Assembly (NCBI RefSeq): GCF_003696215.1
Contig: NZ_RFFG01000007.1
Span: forward strand, 90,260 to 154,259
Direction: 5' to 3'
DNA: 64,000 nt
Source: Actinomadura harenae
GTDB lineage: Bacteria; Actinomycetota; Actinomycetes; Streptosporangiales; Streptosporangiaceae
Below the pieces are notes generated by a model. That model searched no databases. It was not told the origin of the DNA and saw only the letters and a program-made list of their open reading frames with translations. Below are positions 63,335 to 64,000 of this stretch, in pieces. The translations under genes were made by a program, and so were the position numbers. Position 1 is the stretch's first letter. Each line of letters opens with the position of its first letter.

Positions 63335-63754
63335 ATGGCGGACAAGCCGTGTGTGTTCTGCGAGATCATCCGGGGCGAGCATCCGGCGCACGTGGTCCTG
63401 GACGCGCCTGAGGCGATGGCCTTCCTGGACACTCGTCCGCTGTTCAAGGGGCACACTTTGCTGGTGCCACGTGAGCATCACGAGACGCTCGTCGACCTCC
63501 CCGAGGAGCAGGTCGGACCGCTGTTCGCGCAGGCCCGGCGGTTGGCGGGAGTGATGGAGACCGAGCTCGGGGCGGCCGGGTCGTTCGTCGCGACCAACAA
63601 CCGCATCAGCCAGAGCGTCCCTCACCTGCACGTTCATGTCGTCCCCCGCAACCCGAAGGACGGACTGAAGGGCTTCTTCTGGCCTCGGCACAAGTACGAG
63701 TCCGACGAGGAAGCCGCCAAGTTCGCCGCCCGCCTACGCGCCGCCCTCGTCTGA
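63335..63754 (+). CDS. HIT family hydrolase
   Basis: A 139-residue histidine-triad protein. The catalytic triad HxHxH is in VPHLHVHVVPR, and the N-terminus (CVFCEIIRGEHPAHVV) carries the two zinc-site cysteines of the HINT-like branch. Such enzymes hydrolyse nucleoside phosphoramidates or AMP-linked substrates. It diverges from the ABC transporter operon with a 62-base gap. Confidence 0.93.
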   Translation: MADKPCVFCEIIRGEHPAHVVLDAPEAMAFLDTRPLFKGHTLLVPREHHETLVDLPEEQVGPLFAQARRLAGVMETELGAAGSFVATNNRISQSVPHLHVHVVPRNPKDGLKGFFWPRHKYESDEEAAKFAARLRAALV

Positions 63755-63897
63755 CCACCACGCACCAACACCATCGCGCCCCGGCATCACGCCCGAGTCC
63801 TTACACGCCCCATCCCACGACACCCGAGCGCACCGCGCCCCAGCCACGCCGCCCTACTGCGCTTTGAGTAGTCGGGGGTATCTCTTCAGGCGTGGGA

Positions 63898-63935
63898 ATG
63901 ATCTTCAGGGGTAGATGAGGAATCGGGAAGATCAT
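63898..63935. promoter_or_regulatory. inverted repeat upstream of the last gene
   Basis: ATGATCTTC (63898-63906) and GAAGATCAT (63927-63935) form a perfect 9-bp dyad 28 bases before the final ATG. It may be an operator. Confidence 0.45.
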
Positions 63936-63962
63936 CCATCGGATTCGGGGGGATTCGACGTC

Positions 63963-64000
63963 ATGGCCATCATCAAGGGGTTGGAGAGTGTCGCCCAGGC
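63963..64000 (+). CDS. start of an unidentified gene cut by the window end
   Basis: ATG 63963 opens MAIIKGLESVAQA and continues past the window. A G-rich ribosome-site-like run (GGGGGG) lies about ten bases upstream, and a dyad sits before it. Too short to assign. Confidence 0.45.
   Translation, partial: MAIIKGLESVAQ

Overview
The window is a gene-dense, very high-GC chromosomal segment of an actinomycete. The gene content and order (thiL-thiD-rpmB-recG-rsmD-coaD-rpmF-rnc-mutM-smc-ftsY-amtB-glnK-glnD-ffh-rpsP-rimM-trmD-rplS-lepB-rnhB-yraN-dprA-rpsB-tsf-pyrH-frr-cdsA-rlmN) is the conserved actinobacterial translation/secretion/nitrogen block known from Streptomyces and relatives. Details such as a CYP51 operon at one end and xerC where Streptomyces carries whiG suggest a Streptosporangiales/Thermomonosporaceae-type organism (Actinomadura-like). 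That placement is tentative, because no rRNA is present.

Positions 1-7,500 are accessory. A DUF1330 gene diverges from a tightly packed operon: TetR regulator, cytochrome P450, short-chain dehydrogenase, CYP51-type P450, 3Fe-4S ferredoxin and a SnoaL-like protein, mostly with start/stop overlaps. This matches the order of the mycobacterial cyp123-SDR-cyp51-ferredoxin locus. A convergent ABC-F ATPase (probable ribosome-protection factor) follows, with a long leader containing alternative pairing sequences next to its ribosome binding site.

Positions 6,900-24,200 carry a DUF3515 lipoprotein, a stand-alone RAM-domain protein, thiamine genes (thiL, thiD) around an anchored CBM2-like protein, rpmB, a DAK2/FakA-like protein, recG, and the rsmD/coaD/yceD/rpmF/rnc/mutM/acyP run. 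Lineage-specific genes interrupt this run: an MFS exporter behind a CsoR-like palindrome, a HEAT-repeat protein and a solitary class B penicillin-binding protein.

Positions 24,200-43,000 carry smc, a GH16-like secreted protein, ftsY, amtB-glnK-glnD with GlnR-like boxes, ffh, rpsP-khpA, rimM-trmD, rplS, lepB, rnhB and DUF2469. Two gaps are unusually long: khpA-rimM (583 bp, several palindromes) and lepB-rnhB (681 bp, an 85-bp tandem duplication).

Positions 43,500-64,000 carry the minus-strand yraN-yifB-dprA run, xerC, an M23-family protein, rpsB-tsf-pyrH-frr-cdsA, a secreted alpha/beta hydrolase, aminopeptidase P facing a GntR regulator across a palindromic operator, rlmN, a repeated DivIVA-motif protein, a DUF1963-like protein, a two-gene ABC transporter, a HIT protein and the first codons of a gene running off the end.

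No tRNA, rRNA, CRISPR array, insertion sequence or prophage was seen. I found no clearly new multi-gene system. The most unusual items are the ABC-F leader, the CYP51 operon, proteins with long disordered insertions, a codon-usage break inside recG, and the palindrome-rich gaps.
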